In this document: in pieces, positions 45,879 to 54,378 of the stretch
How positions within the stretch are numbered: the first letter of the stretch is position 1
Layout: each line of letters begins with the position of its first letter
Assembly (NCBI GenBank): GCA_035934405.1
Contig: DASYXW010000072.1
Coordinates: 80,931-144,930, forward strand
From: DASYXW01 sp035934405
Lineage (GTDB): Bacteria; Acidobacteriota; Terriglobia; UBA7540
Direction of reading: 5' to 3'
DNA: 64,000 nt
Made by a program: the position numbers and the translations under genes
The notes under the pieces: generated by a model
The model's database searches: none
Seen by the model: the letters and a program-made list of their open reading frames with translations, nothing else
Told to the model about the DNA's origin: nothing

Positions 45879-47045
45879 ATGGCTATCCCTCTCGCTTACA
45901 ACCTGCGTAATCTCATCGTCCGCAAGACGACGACGATCATGACGGCGCTCGGTATCGCGCTGACGGTGGCCGTGCTGCTGGCGGTGCTGGCGCTGCTGCA
46001 CGGCCTCACGGTTTCACTACAGTCCACCGGCAATCCTCTCCACGTCCTGGTGCTTCGCAAGGGTTCGGAAAGCGAACTGGTGAGCAACTTCGGCCGGGAA
46101 GGATTCCAGACGCTCAAGACCGAGCCGGGCATCGCGCGCGATAAGTCCGGGGAACCTCTGGCGTCGCTCGAACTGGTCACCGTGATCAACCTGGTCAGCG
46201 TCGATGCGCCTGACGGCATGAATGTTACCGTGCGTGGGCTGCTGCCGGTGGGGATTGAGTTGCGCGACCATCTGCGGCTGGACTCCGGCCGTTGGTTCGA
46301 GCCCGGCAAGCGCGAGGTGGTGGTGGGGAAATACATCGCGAAACGCTTCCCGCAGGCGCATCTCGGCAGCAAGCTGCGTTTCGGTACGGGTGATTGGGAC
46401 GTGGTCGGGGTCATGTCGTCGGGCCAGAGCGCCACCAACAGCGAGGTTTTTGCCGATCTCAACCAGCTCGGCGCCGATTTTCATCGCACCGAAGTGTTGA
46501 GCTCAGCCCTCGTCGGCGCCACTGATCCAGTTGCTGCCGATGCGCTAGTGAAGAATATTTCAGATGACCAGCGGCTCAACATGGACGCCATGTCGGAGAG
46601 GGACTACTACGACAAACAGACTTCGTCCGGAGCGCTGATTCGCTATTTGGGCACGTTCGTCGCCATCATCATGGCGGTCGGGAGCGCGTTCGCCGCCATG
46701 AACACGATGTATGCGGCGGTCAGCCGCCGGTCGGCTGAAATCGGCACGCTACGGGTGCTCGGATTCTCGAAGGGCAGCATCCTGTTCAGCTTCCTTACCG
46801 AATCGATCCTGTTGGCGGGTTTCGGCGGGCTGGTGGGCTGCGCTCTCGTGCTGCCGCTCAACGGCATGACGACAGGCGTCGGAAACTTCGCCACCTTCGC
46901 CGAAACGTCTTTCAATTTGACCGTCAGCCCGCAGATCATGCTGGCGGGCGTAGTCTTCGCCATCGTCCTGGGAGCGGCCGGCGGCTTGTTTCCGGCGGCG
47001 TCGGCGGCGCGGAAGGAAGTCATCGCTGCCTTGCGCGAAGGATGA
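45879..47045 (+). CDS. ABC exporter permease 2 (FtsX/MacB type)
   Basis: 388 residues with the same fold as permease 1: N-terminal helix (IMTALGIALTVAVLLAVLALLHGL), large periplasmic domain (about 45-260; LVTVINLVSVDAPDGMNVTVRGL, VVVGKYIAKRFP), then three helices (LGTFVAIIMAVGSAFAAMNTMYAAV, ILLAGFGGLVGCALVLPL, IMLAGVVFAIVLGAAGGLFPA) with RRSAEIGTLRVLGFS. Likely forms a heterodimer with permease 1, as in DevC-like or LolCE-like exporters. Confidence 0.85.
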   Translation: MAIPLAYNLRNLIVRKTTTIMTALGIALTVAVLLAVLALLHGLTVSLQSTGNPLHVLVLRKGSESELVSNFGREGFQTLKTEPGIARDKSGEPLASLELVTVINLVSVDAPDGMNVTVRGLLPVGIELRDHLRLDSGRWFEPGKREVVVGKYIAKRFPQAHLGSKLRFGTGDWDVVGVMSSGQSATNSEVFADLNQLGADFHRTEVLSSALVGATDPVAADALVKNISDDQRLNMDAMSERDYYDKQTSSGALIRYLGTFVAIIMAVGSAFAAMNTMYAAVSRRSAEIGTLRVLGFSKGSILFSFLTESILLAGFGGLVGCALVLPLNGMTTGVGNFATFAETSFNLTVSPQIMLAGVVFAIVLGAAGGLFPAASAARKEVIAALREG

Positions 47046-47075
47046 TGTCGGTAGACGCTGCCGTATGCCGTCTAC
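47045..47075. repeat. GTAG/CTAC-footed palindrome
   Basis: GGTAGACG...CGTCTACC around a GC-rich loop, between permease 2 and the adaptor gene. Confidence 0.5.
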
Positions 47076-47091
47076 CGTGTGTTGTGGTGAT

Positions 47092-48429
47092 ATGGAACCC
47101 GAACTCAAAAGCCTGCAGATCGACCGCAAAGCGCGGCGTCCAAAACAGCCTTCGAAGTGGGCGACCCGATGGATCATCGCTGGGGTCGTGCTTCTGGTGC
47201 TGCTCGGCGCCGGGCGCTTCGCTTACAACGCGCTGAACGCCGCGCCAGAGGTGGAGACCGTTCGCGTCCAGGCGAGCCCGTCCGGTGCGGGCGGCGACCC
47301 GGTGGTGCTCAACGCGACCGGATACATCGTGGCGCACCATGAGATCGAGGTCGCCTCGAAAGTAGTCGGACGCGTGGCCTGGATCGGAGTGGAAAAGGGC
47401 GACCATGTGGAGCAAGGCCAGGTGCTGGTGCGCCTGGAAGACGACGAGTATCGCGCCCAGCTCGAGCAAGCTCAGGGTCAGCTCGCGGACCTCCAGGCGA
47501 AACTGCTCGAAGACGAGCACGGCTCGCGCCCGCAGGAGATCGCTGAGGCGAAGGCCAACCTGGAACAGGCGCAGGCGGACCTGGCCGATGCCCAGGTGAC
47601 CCTCGACCGCACCAAGCGGCTGGCGGCGCAAGGAGTGGTCGCGCGGCAGGCGCTTGACGACGCCCAGTCGAAGTACGAGGACGGGGTGGCGCGCGTCGCC
47701 TCGCTCGACAAGTCCTACGAGCTGGCCAAGCTTGGCCCGCGCCAGGAAGAGATTGATGCACTTCGCGGCCAAGTGGAGCAGGCCAAAGGCGCCGTAGCCT
47801 ACGCGCAGGACCAGCTTGACAATACTGTGATTCGCGCCCCCATTACCGGCACCATCCTGGAGCGCGCCGTCGAAAAAGGCGAGTTCGTCACCAACGGCTT
47901 TGTCGGCGACAAAGGCGCCAAAGGATACGTCGTGACTCTCGCCGACCTCAACGATCTGCAGGTGGAGCTCGATATCGCTCAGAACGATTTCGCCAAGCTA
48001 CACATGAGCCAGCGTGGCATCGTGACTACCGACGCTTATCCCGACCGTAAGTACGAAGGTGACATCGCCGAGATCTCGCCCAAGGCCGACCGCCAGAAAG
48101 CGACCGTGCAGGTGAAGGTGAAAGTGCTCCACCCCGACAGCTACCTGCGTCCGGAAATGAACGCCAGTGTAGCCTTCGTCTCGGACGAGAAACCGAGCGC
48201 CTCCGGTGCCACCCCGCCGCCGTCCATCATCGTGCCGGCCTCGGCGGTGAAGGACAACGCGGTCTTCATCGTGCTCGGCGGCAAGGCCGTGCGGCGGCCC
48301 GTGAAGCTGGGCGGGACCAACAACCAGAGCGTTCAGATTCTAGAAGGGCTCTTCGGAGGCGAAGACTTGATTTTCAACCCGCCGTCGGATTTGAAAGACG
48401 GCGAACGCGTCAAGGCCAAGGGGTCGTAG
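47092..48429 (+). CDS. Membrane-fusion adaptor (HlyD/MacA family)
   Basis: 445 residues. One N-terminal helix (WIIAGVVLLVLLGAGRFAY), a biotinyl-lipoyl half-motif (NATGYIVAHHEIEVASKVVGRVAWIGVEKGDHVEQGQVLVRLE), a long alpha-hairpin (about 120-235; repeated EQAQADLADAQ and ARQALDDAQSKYED), second lipoyl half (TVIRAPITGTILERAVEKGEFV) and beta-barrel domains. Links the inner-membrane permeases to an outer-membrane channel. ATG 47092 chosen; an upstream ATG (47065) lies in the palindrome. Confidence 0.88.
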   Translation: MEPELKSLQIDRKARRPKQPSKWATRWIIAGVVLLVLLGAGRFAYNALNAAPEVETVRVQASPSGAGGDPVVLNATGYIVAHHEIEVASKVVGRVAWIGVEKGDHVEQGQVLVRLEDDEYRAQLEQAQGQLADLQAKLLEDEHGSRPQEIAEAKANLEQAQADLADAQVTLDRTKRLAAQGVVARQALDDAQSKYEDGVARVASLDKSYELAKLGPRQEEIDALRGQVEQAKGAVAYAQDQLDNTVIRAPITGTILERAVEKGEFVTNGFVGDKGAKGYVVTLADLNDLQVELDIAQNDFAKLHMSQRGIVTTDAYPDRKYEGDIAEISPKADRQKATVQVKVKVLHPDSYLRPEMNASVAFVSDEKPSASGATPPPSIIVPASAVKDNAVFIVLGGKAVRRPVKLGGTNNQSVQILEGLFGGEDLIFNPPSDLKDGERVKAKGS

Positions 48430-48430
48430 G

Positions 48431-48582
48431 AAGTGAGTAAGTCAGTTGGTCAGTATTTCAGTTAGTCAGTTGTGTCAGTTTGCGGGCTTCTCAACCGCTG
48501 AGCTGCCGATGAACTGAAATACTGACCAACTGAAACACTGGCTAACTGAAATACTGAACTACTGGCAAACTGAGAACCTAAC
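48431..48582. repeat. Period-8 degenerate repeats, facing blocks
   Basis: Left block units tcagttgg, tcagtatt, tcagttag, tcagttgt; right block units actgaaat, actgacca, actgaaac, actggcta, actgaaat, actgaact. The blocks are reverse-complementary in character (cagt versus actg) and could pair in RNA. Confidence 0.75.
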
Positions 48583-48583
48583 C

Positions 48584-49270
48584 ATGGAAACAGTGATCCA
48601 AACGCGCCACTTGACCAAGGAATACCTTCGAGACGAATTTCACGTTGTCGCACTGAAAGACGTGAGCCTTGACGTGCAGCAGGGCGAGTTCGTCGCCCTG
48701 ATGGGACCCTCCGGCTCGGGCAAGTCCACGCTGTTGCACCTCATCGCCGCCATGGACGTTGCCACGGACGGCGAAATCAGCGTGCTCGGTGAGAATCTGC
48801 GGCAGTTGAGCGACCGCGAGATCGCCCACTGGCGCAATGAGAACGTCGGCTTCGTGTTCCAGTCCTTCAACCTGATCCCCGTGCTGACAGCGCTCGAGAA
48901 CGTCGAGCTGCCCCTGAAGCTGACGAACCTCGGTAAAGCCGAGCGACGCGAGCACGCCGTGACGGCACTGACGCTCGTGGGACTCGGCGACCGGCTGGGC
49001 CACTACCCGCGCCAGCTTTCCGGGGGCCAGGAGCAGCGCGTGGCTATCGCCCGCGCCATCGTCACCGACCCGAAACTTATCCTCGCCGACGAGCCCACCG
49101 GCAACCTCGACGCCGCCTCTGCCGACGATGTGCTCAATCTGCTTTCGCGCCTGAATCGCGAGTTCTCGAAGACCGTCGTCATGGTGACCCATGACCCGCA
49201 CGCCGCCCGTATCGCCACCGTGACGCGGCACCTGGAGAAAGGCGAGCTGCTCAATGGATTGAGTCATTGA
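48584..49270 (+). CDS. ABC exporter ATPase (LolD/MacB/DevA type)
   Basis: 228 residues. Walker A GPSGSGKST (about 42-50), Q-loop FQSFNLIP, signature LSGGQEQRVAIARA, Walker B LILADEPTGNLD and H-loop VTHDPHA: all intact. The EPTGNLD form marks the MacB/LolD/FtsE subfamily that works with FtsX-type permeases, so it energises the two permeases upstream. Separated from the adaptor by an octamer-repeat block; ATG has no clear ribosome binding site. Confidence 0.9.
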   Translation: METVIQTRHLTKEYLRDEFHVVALKDVSLDVQQGEFVALMGPSGSGKSTLLHLIAAMDVATDGEISVLGENLRQLSDREIAHWRNENVGFVFQSFNLIPVLTALENVELPLKLTNLGKAERREHAVTALTLVGLGDRLGHYPRQLSGGQEQRVAIARAIVTDPKLILADEPTGNLDAASADDVLNLLSRLNREFSKTVVMVTHDPHAARIATVTRHLEKGELLNGLSH

Positions 49271-49382
49271 GCGATTGGGTGATTGAGTTGAATGCGTGAT
49301 GAGGCGATTGCATGATTGAGCGACTCGTCTGGCGACTCACCGGCACAATCACTCAATGGCTCAATCGCTCGATCACTCAATA
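49262..49382. repeat. Period-8 degenerate repeats running into tadA
   Basis: Units attgagtc, attgagcg, attgggtg, attgagtt, then facing units actcaatg, gctcaatc, gctcgatc, actcaata. The right block encodes the first residues assigned to TadA. Confidence 0.7.
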
Positions 49383-49835
49383 GACGCGGCGTTCATGCGC
49401 TTGGCGCTTCGCGAAGCCCGGCGGGCCTTCGATGAGGATGAAGTGCCCGTCGGCGCGGTGGTGGTGCAGGATGGCCGCGTCATTGCGCGCGCTCACAACC
49501 GCCCGATTCATCTCCATGACCCCTCGGCGCACGCCGAGATCCTCGCCCTGCGGCGCGCCGCCCGCAAACTGGGCAACTACCGCCTTACCGGCTGCAGCCT
49601 CTATGTTACAATTGAACCTTGCGCGATGTGCGCCGGCGCGATTGTCCAGGCGCGCTTGAAACGAGTGGTCTTCGGCGCACCCGACGCCAAAGCCGGCGCG
49701 GCGGGCTCAGGGCTGCGAGTGCTCAACCACCCCAAGCTGAACCATTGGGTGGATATCCGGCGTGATGTCCTGGCGCCCGAGTGCCGCGAGATTCTGCGCG
49801 AGTTCTTTCGCAATCGTCGAGAATTGATTCATTGA
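49356..49835 (+). CDS. tadA: tRNA-specific adenosine deaminase
   Basis: 159 residues. Converts A34 to inosine in tRNA-Arg(ACG). Zinc/catalytic motifs HAEILALRRAA (His and proton-shuttling Glu) and PCAMCAGAI are intact, with the family block LYVTIEPCAMC and the VFGAPDAKAGAAGS loop. ATG 49356 lies in an octamer repeat and would give the odd N-terminus AQSLDHSID; ATG 49395 (MRLALREA) matches the family start better. tRNA-Ser follows 36 nt downstream. Confidence 0.92.
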   Translation: MAQSLDHSIDAAFMRLALREARRAFDEDEVPVGAVVVQDGRVIARAHNRPIHLHDPSAHAEILALRRAARKLGNYRLTGCSLYVTIEPCAMCAGAIVQARLKRVVFGAPDAKAGAAGSGLRVLNHPKLNHWVDIRRDVLAPECREILREFFRNRRELIH

Positions 49836-49866
49836 GTCAATGAGCCATTGAATCAATGAGTCAGTT
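49830..49866. repeat. Period-8 degenerate repeat before tRNA-Ser
   Basis: Units attgagtc, aatgagcc, attgaatc, aatgagtc, overlapping the tadA stop. Confidence 0.6.
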
Positions 49867-49870
49867 TCCC

Positions 49871-49964
49871 GGAGAGGTACCGAAGTGGTCATAACGGGGG
49901 CGCCTCGAAAGCGTCTTGCCTGCCAAAAGCGGGCACGTGGGTTCGAATCCCACCCTCTCCGCCA
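49871..49964 (+). tRNA. tRNA-Ser (anticodon CGA)
   Basis: 94-nt class II tRNA starting GGAGAGGTACCGAAGTGG. Acceptor GGAGAGG/CCTCTCC, anticodon loop CTCGAAA, long variable arm (TTGCCTGCC...GGGCA), T loop GGTTCGAATCC, discriminator G, encoded CCA (49962-49964). Confidence 0.95.
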
Positions 49965-50014
49965 TTCCCAATTGACTCCTTGATTCGATGATTCACTGAA
50001 TCAATGCTGGTCGT

Positions 50015-50047
50015 CACGGCGAGCGCCTTTCTCGCCGTGGGCTTTTC
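50015..50047 (+). terminator. Rho-independent terminator after tRNA-Ser
   Basis: Perfect 9-bp stem CACGGCGAG / CTCGCCGTG (50015-50023, 50031-50039) with 7-nt loop, followed by GGCTTTTC. It separates the tadA/tRNA-Ser unit from the convergent CRTAC1 gene. Confidence 0.75.
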
Positions 50048-50075
50048 ACTGCCATACGGAGTCAGTCCCTATCGG

Positions 50076-53000
50076 CTATTTACTATCGCCCTCGATCTCC
50101 TGGAGCGCGCGCTGTGCCGCCGCGTGGTTCGGATGCCGCACGAGTAGTTCGTGCAAGGCGTCGCGGGCGTTCTTGCGGTCGCCCTCGGCTACATAAGCGC
50201 GGGCCAGATTCAGGTAGGCTTGGTCGAAGTCAGGCGTCGAATGGATGCACTTCTCAAAGGTCGCAATGGCTTGGGCCAGCCGCCCGGTGCGCGCGTAAAG
50301 AATGCCAAGATTGTTCAGGGCTTCGGGATAGCCCGGCCGCAGCGCGAGAGCTCGTTCGAGCAGCGGCTCGGCGCGCGCGGTCGAATCCTGCCCGGCGAAC
50401 ACCATGGCGAGGCTGTAGTTGGCCTCGGGATCGTCCGGGTTAAGTTGCACTGCGCGTTCGAGCGCGGATTGCGCCTCAGCCCATCGCCCCTGCTGCCGGT
50501 AGAGGTTGCCGAGGTTTTCGAGCGCCACCGCGTGGCCTGGATTGAGCCGTAGCGCTTGCTGAAAATCACGGACTGCCTCATCAGGATGCTTCTCCTCAAT
50601 GGAGAGCAGCCCGAGGTTGTTCCAGGCGTTCGGCCAGGTGTCGGAGTAACCCGGCTGCAGTTTGAGCGCGCGCTCAAAGTTGACGCGGGCCTGGGCCGGG
50701 GACTTTTGTTGGAGCGCGATGCTTCCCAACAAATAGTAAGCCTCGGCGCTCTCAGGAGCGCCGGCGAGAACCCGTCGGCAAGAGGACGCCGCGGCGTCGA
50801 GATAGCCGCGCTCGAGAAAAGCGGCAGCGTAGGTGAGTTCGTTGCGCTGGAAGTCGCCGCCGTACCAGTCGCCCGGAAACGGCAAGGCGCGCTTCATCCG
50901 CCCGGCGCGGCTGGTGGGGATGCGCCGGAAATCCTCGGCGAATCGCTCGGGACTGACGACGCCCTGGTAGACCTTCACGATGAAACCGCGAGCGTCGAGG
51001 AAAAACGTCGTGGGAATAGGGCAATCCTGCTGGCGGTCAAACAGGTAGCGATAGAGAATGTTGTAAGTGGCGGCGATGTCCTCAGAGGCCAGCAGAACGG
51101 GCAACGTAAACCGTTGTGCGCGCGCCGCGGCACGCACTGTTTCTGTTTCGCCTGCAGCGTCAACGTTGATCGCAAGCAAGTTCAGACGTGCGGCCGTCCG
51201 GCGACGCTGGTATTCATCGAGAAGCCTCAATTGCTGTTGAGAGGGCGGCGACCACGTGGCCCAGAGAGTCATGAGCAGTGGCGCGCCGCGGAAGCCGGCG
51301 AGCGTCTGGGTGCGCCCGCCCAAATCGGGAAGAGAAAAGTCTGGCGCCAAAACGGGAGCGAGCATCCAGGTTTCAAGCGGCGAAGGCAGAGCGTCTGAGT
51401 ATGAACCGGTTGCCGCGACCTTGCTATCACCATCAAAGCTTGAAGGGGCGAAACCCGAAGGAGCCGCCCGGAAGGGCTCGGCGCGAAAGTCCGCCACGCC
51501 TTCCTCGAGCTCGATGCGGTGTTCGACGGGAAGATTATCGAATCGCTGCGTTGTGCCGCCCGGCCAGCGGACGGTGACCGTGACCGGACCCTTCTCGGCC
51601 CCAAGCCCAAAAAACATTTCCTTGGTGTGCTGGGAGAGAAAGCCCGATCCGGCTTGCAGAAATCGAACCTGGCGCAGCCCGCCCGCTTCGAGAGTCACGC
51701 GGGCGCCGATCGAGTCACGATTGCCTTTCGAGCCGCGCAAGCGGAGCGCGATGGACCCTCCGAGCGAACGCATGACGTTTTTCAGAACGCGGACCTGCGG
51801 CGCGTTGCGGTTCTTCAGAAAAAGCTCCAGCCGGCCGTCGTGGTCGAAATCGGCGAGCGCAAAGGAGCGGGAGTCCTCGATGAAGTCCAGCCCCACCGCG
51901 CCCGAAACGTCGGCAAACGTGCCGTCGCGGTTGTTGGCGTAAAAAGTGTTTCGTTCGTAGCCGGCCCAGGTGCCGCCGGAGCGGATGAGTTGGTTGATAG
52001 CGTTCCACGCCCGCTCGTAAGCGGGCGCCGGTGCCGCTGCGAGAGGCGTGCGGGTGACCACCTGCCGCCAGAAGAAGCTGGCAAGGTCGTACGAGTCGGG
52101 GCCCGAGATCATGCCGTTGGCGATGTACAGGTCGGAGTAGCCGTCGTGGTCGAAGTCCCAGGCGTCGCTCGACCACGACCAGCGTCCCATTTCGACCCCG
52201 GCCGTCGAACTCGCGTCTTCGAAGCGGCCGTCACCTCGATTGCGAAACAGCGAATTGCCCCGCGCGTGCTTGCGAACGAGGGCGCGGGCTTCCTTCGGCG
52301 CGCCGCGCATGAACTCGTCCTGCGCGCTCACGCGCTCTCCCGCCGCCGACCACATGTCGGCAACGTAAAGGTCCGGGCGGCCGTCGTTGTCGTAATCGAG
52401 CCAGCACACACTCATGCCCGCGCCCACGTCCTCCACTCCCGTGTCGTCGGCAACGTCGGTAAACGTCCCGTTGCCGTTGTTGCGGTATAGATTCTTGCGT
52501 CCGAAATCGTTGGCAACGTACAGGTCGGGCCAGCCGTCGTCGTTGTAATCGCCCCAGCCGCAGGCAAAGCTATAGCGATCGTTGTTGTGATTCATGCCAC
52601 TCGCTTCGGTCACATCCTCAAAGGTGCCATCGGTGTTGTTGTGCAGCAGGAAATTGGGCGGGCCGTTGCGGGCGTCATAGACGGGCGTGGGAGACTGGTA
52701 CTGATTGAGGCCCTGGTAGTAGCTGTAAAGGCAGAAGTACAGGTCCGGCCGCCCGTCGCGGTCATAGTCGGCCAGGGCGGCGCCGGTGAACGAACCCTGG
52801 GGGGAGCGCGCGAAACGAAAAGCATCCGGCTGCAGGTGGTAGCGGCCTCCGCCCTGATTGCGAAAGAGCAGCGGGCCTTCCACGCGCACCACAATCAAAT
52901 CCTGGTGGCCGTTATTCTCAAGGTCGGCGAAGAGGGCGCAGGCGGTGTTGTCGAGTACACCCACTCCGGCGGCTTCGGTCACGTCTTCAAAAGTGCCGTC

Positions 53001-53996
53001 GCCGCGATTGCGATAGAGCCGGTTGGGAATTCCAGAAGGCTGGCAGACGTAGACGTCATCGAAACCGTCGCTGTCGCAGTCGCCTACCGCGACTCCATTG
53101 TGGCCATACACGTCAATGCGGCTGGAGGCGTCCAACCTGGCGCGCCAGTAATCGGTTCCGTGGAGCATCTGCTCGCGGTAGGAGGCGTTCGCGCCCAGCG
53201 CCGCTTCGCTGATGTCCACGAAAACCGGCCCCGACGCGCGGCTTTCGGTTTCCTCTGTCGTCGTCCATCGCACGATGCTCCAGTGGCCGTCGTCCGTGCG
53301 TTCCCACTCCAGGTTCCAGTGCCCGACACGCTCGCCGCGGAAGAATTGAGCGCCCGAACCCACCAAGTCGTACCGCACGCGAACCTGGACCCGCGGCGCG
53401 GAGGACGCCGCCGAAAGGGAAATGCCGCTGATCAGGAACTCCGCCGTGTCCAGACGCGCAAAGGCGCTGAGCCATGCCGTCAAGTCGCTGATGAACTCCC
53501 GGGCGCCCAGGGCGGGCTGACCCGCGAACCGGTTGCGATACACCTCCAGGGCCGCGCCCCGGCGCAAGGGTTCCCGCTGCGACGGCCGGAGGCTCGACGC
53601 CTGCAAGCGCGGTGAAAGCACGATACTGATTGGCTGAGTGTTGGGTGGAGACTCCCGAAGTCCCTGGGTCCATTTCGCGAGGACCGCGCCGAGCTCTTCG
53701 GAGTACTCCTCGGTCAGAAAGCCGTCCAAGCCGGGGTGAACGTAGCGAAGAATATCTTTCAGCGGGGAGCGCAGGCGATAGTGCGGAGTGAGCCGGTATT
53801 CAGTCGGAGCAAACGGCGAAGAAGCCACAGGCTCTCGCACGCCAGCCGGCAAGAACAGACTCCAGCGGCCCGGCTTTACCGGCAGCAGCACGGCGGAAGT
53901 CCACTGGCAGCTCTTTGCCAGAAACTCGCGGCGGCTGGCGGCGCGCGGCGACTGGGGTGTGTGAGAGAGGTGGCGAGGGAAGCGTGCGTCGGACAT
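50076..53996 (-). CDS. CRTAC1-type FG-GAP / UnbV-ASPIC / redoxin-like / TPR protein
   Basis: 1306 residues exported by a probable Tat signal (ASRREFLAKSCQWTSAVLLP). A beta-rich N-terminal region (about 50-290) is followed by FG-GAP repeats (about 295-720; DCDSDGFDDVYVCQPSG, DYDNDGRPDLYVAD), an ASPIC/UnbV domain (about 740-830; GSKGNRDSIGARVTLEAGG), a TlpA/AhpC-type thioredoxin fold (about 877-1010; PDFSLPDLGGRTQTLAGFRGAP) and six or more TPRs (about 1055-1300). The redox motif reads WATWSPPSQ: both Cys of the usual WCPPC are Ser, so disulphide chemistry is lost. Divergent from the ABM gene, 79 nt apart. Confidence 0.85.
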   Translation of the reverse strand: MSDARFPRHLSHTPQSPRAASRREFLAKSCQWTSAVLLPVKPGRWSLFLPAGVREPVASSPFAPTEYRLTPHYRLRSPLKDILRYVHPGLDGFLTEEYSEELGAVLAKWTQGLRESPPNTQPISIVLSPRLQASSLRPSQREPLRRGAALEVYRNRFAGQPALGAREFISDLTAWLSAFARLDTAEFLISGISLSAASSAPRVQVRVRYDLVGSGAQFFRGERVGHWNLEWERTDDGHWSIVRWTTTEETESRASGPVFVDISEAALGANASYREQMLHGTDYWRARLDASSRIDVYGHNGVAVGDCDSDGFDDVYVCQPSGIPNRLYRNRGDGTFEDVTEAAGVGVLDNTACALFADLENNGHQDLIVVRVEGPLLFRNQGGGRYHLQPDAFRFARSPQGSFTGAALADYDRDGRPDLYFCLYSYYQGLNQYQSPTPVYDARNGPPNFLLHNNTDGTFEDVTEASGMNHNNDRYSFACGWGDYNDDGWPDLYVANDFGRKNLYRNNGNGTFTDVADDTGVEDVGAGMSVCWLDYDNDGRPDLYVADMWSAAGERVSAQDEFMRGAPKEARALVRKHARGNSLFRNRGDGRFEDASSTAGVEMGRWSWSSDAWDFDHDGYSDLYIANGMISGPDSYDLASFFWRQVVTRTPLAAAPAPAYERAWNAINQLIRSGGTWAGYERNTFYANNRDGTFADVSGAVGLDFIEDSRSFALADFDHDGRLELFLKNRNAPQVRVLKNVMRSLGGSIALRLRGSKGNRDSIGARVTLEAGGLRQVRFLQAGSGFLSQHTKEMFFGLGAEKGPVTVTVRWPGGTTQRFDNLPVEHRIELEEGVADFRAEPFRAAPSGFAPSSFDGDSKVAATGSYSDALPSPLETWMLAPVLAPDFSLPDLGGRTQTLAGFRGAPLLMTLWATWSPPSQQQLRLLDEYQRRRTAARLNLLAINVDAAGETETVRAAARAQRFTLPVLLASEDIAATYNILYRYLFDRQQDCPIPTTFFLDARGFIVKVYQGVVSPERFAEDFRRIPTSRAGRMKRALPFPGDWYGGDFQRNELTYAAAFLERGYLDAAASSCRRVLAGAPESAEAYYLLGSIALQQKSPAQARVNFERALKLQPGYSDTWPNAWNNLGLLSIEEKHPDEAVRDFQQALRLNPGHAVALENLGNLYRQQGRWAEAQSALERAVQLNPDDPEANYSLAMVFAGQDSTARAEPLLERALALRPGYPEALNNLGILYARTGRLAQAIATFEKCIHSTPDFDQAYLNLARAYVAEGDRKNARDALHELLVRHPNHAAAQRALQEIEGDSK

Positions 53997-54075
53997 AGGC
54001 GGTCTGCTAGACTGGCCGAGGTCGAAATAAGACGCTGTTGCTCGGCCAAGTCCTTATCGAGAGGAGACAACAACT

Positions 54076-54378
54076 ATGGTTGCCGTAGCCTTGCTGGTTC
54101 GGCTGGAGGCAAAACCCGGAAAGGAAGGTGCGGTTGAAAGCTTCCTGCGCAGCGGCCTGCCACTCGCCCAAAACGAGCCGGCCACAACATCCTGGTTCGC
54201 CATCCGTATGGGACCCTCCACGTTCGGAATCTTTGATGCCTTTCCCGATGAATCAGGCCGTCAGGCGCATCTCTCAGGACCTATTGCTGCCGCACTGGCG
54301 GCCAAGGCCTCCGAGCTTTTGGCCAAACCACCCGTCATCGAGAAGGTTGACGTTCTCGCAGCCAAGCTTCCTGGGTAA
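54076..54378 (+). CDS. Antibiotic-biosynthesis-monooxygenase-domain protein (YgiN-like)
   Basis: 100-residue ferredoxin-like ABM fold: VAVALLVRLEAKPGKEGAVESFLRSG, then TSWFAIRMGPSTFGIFDAFPDESGRQAH. Known relatives are cofactor-free monooxygenases or quinone-handling enzymes acting as dimers. ATG follows AGGAG. Its stop abuts the convergent M28 peptidase stop without a gap. Substrate unknown. Confidence 0.78.
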   Translation: MVAVALLVRLEAKPGKEGAVESFLRSGLPLAQNEPATTSWFAIRMGPSTFGIFDAFPDESGRQAHLSGPIAAALAAKASELLAKPPVIEKVDVLAAKLPG

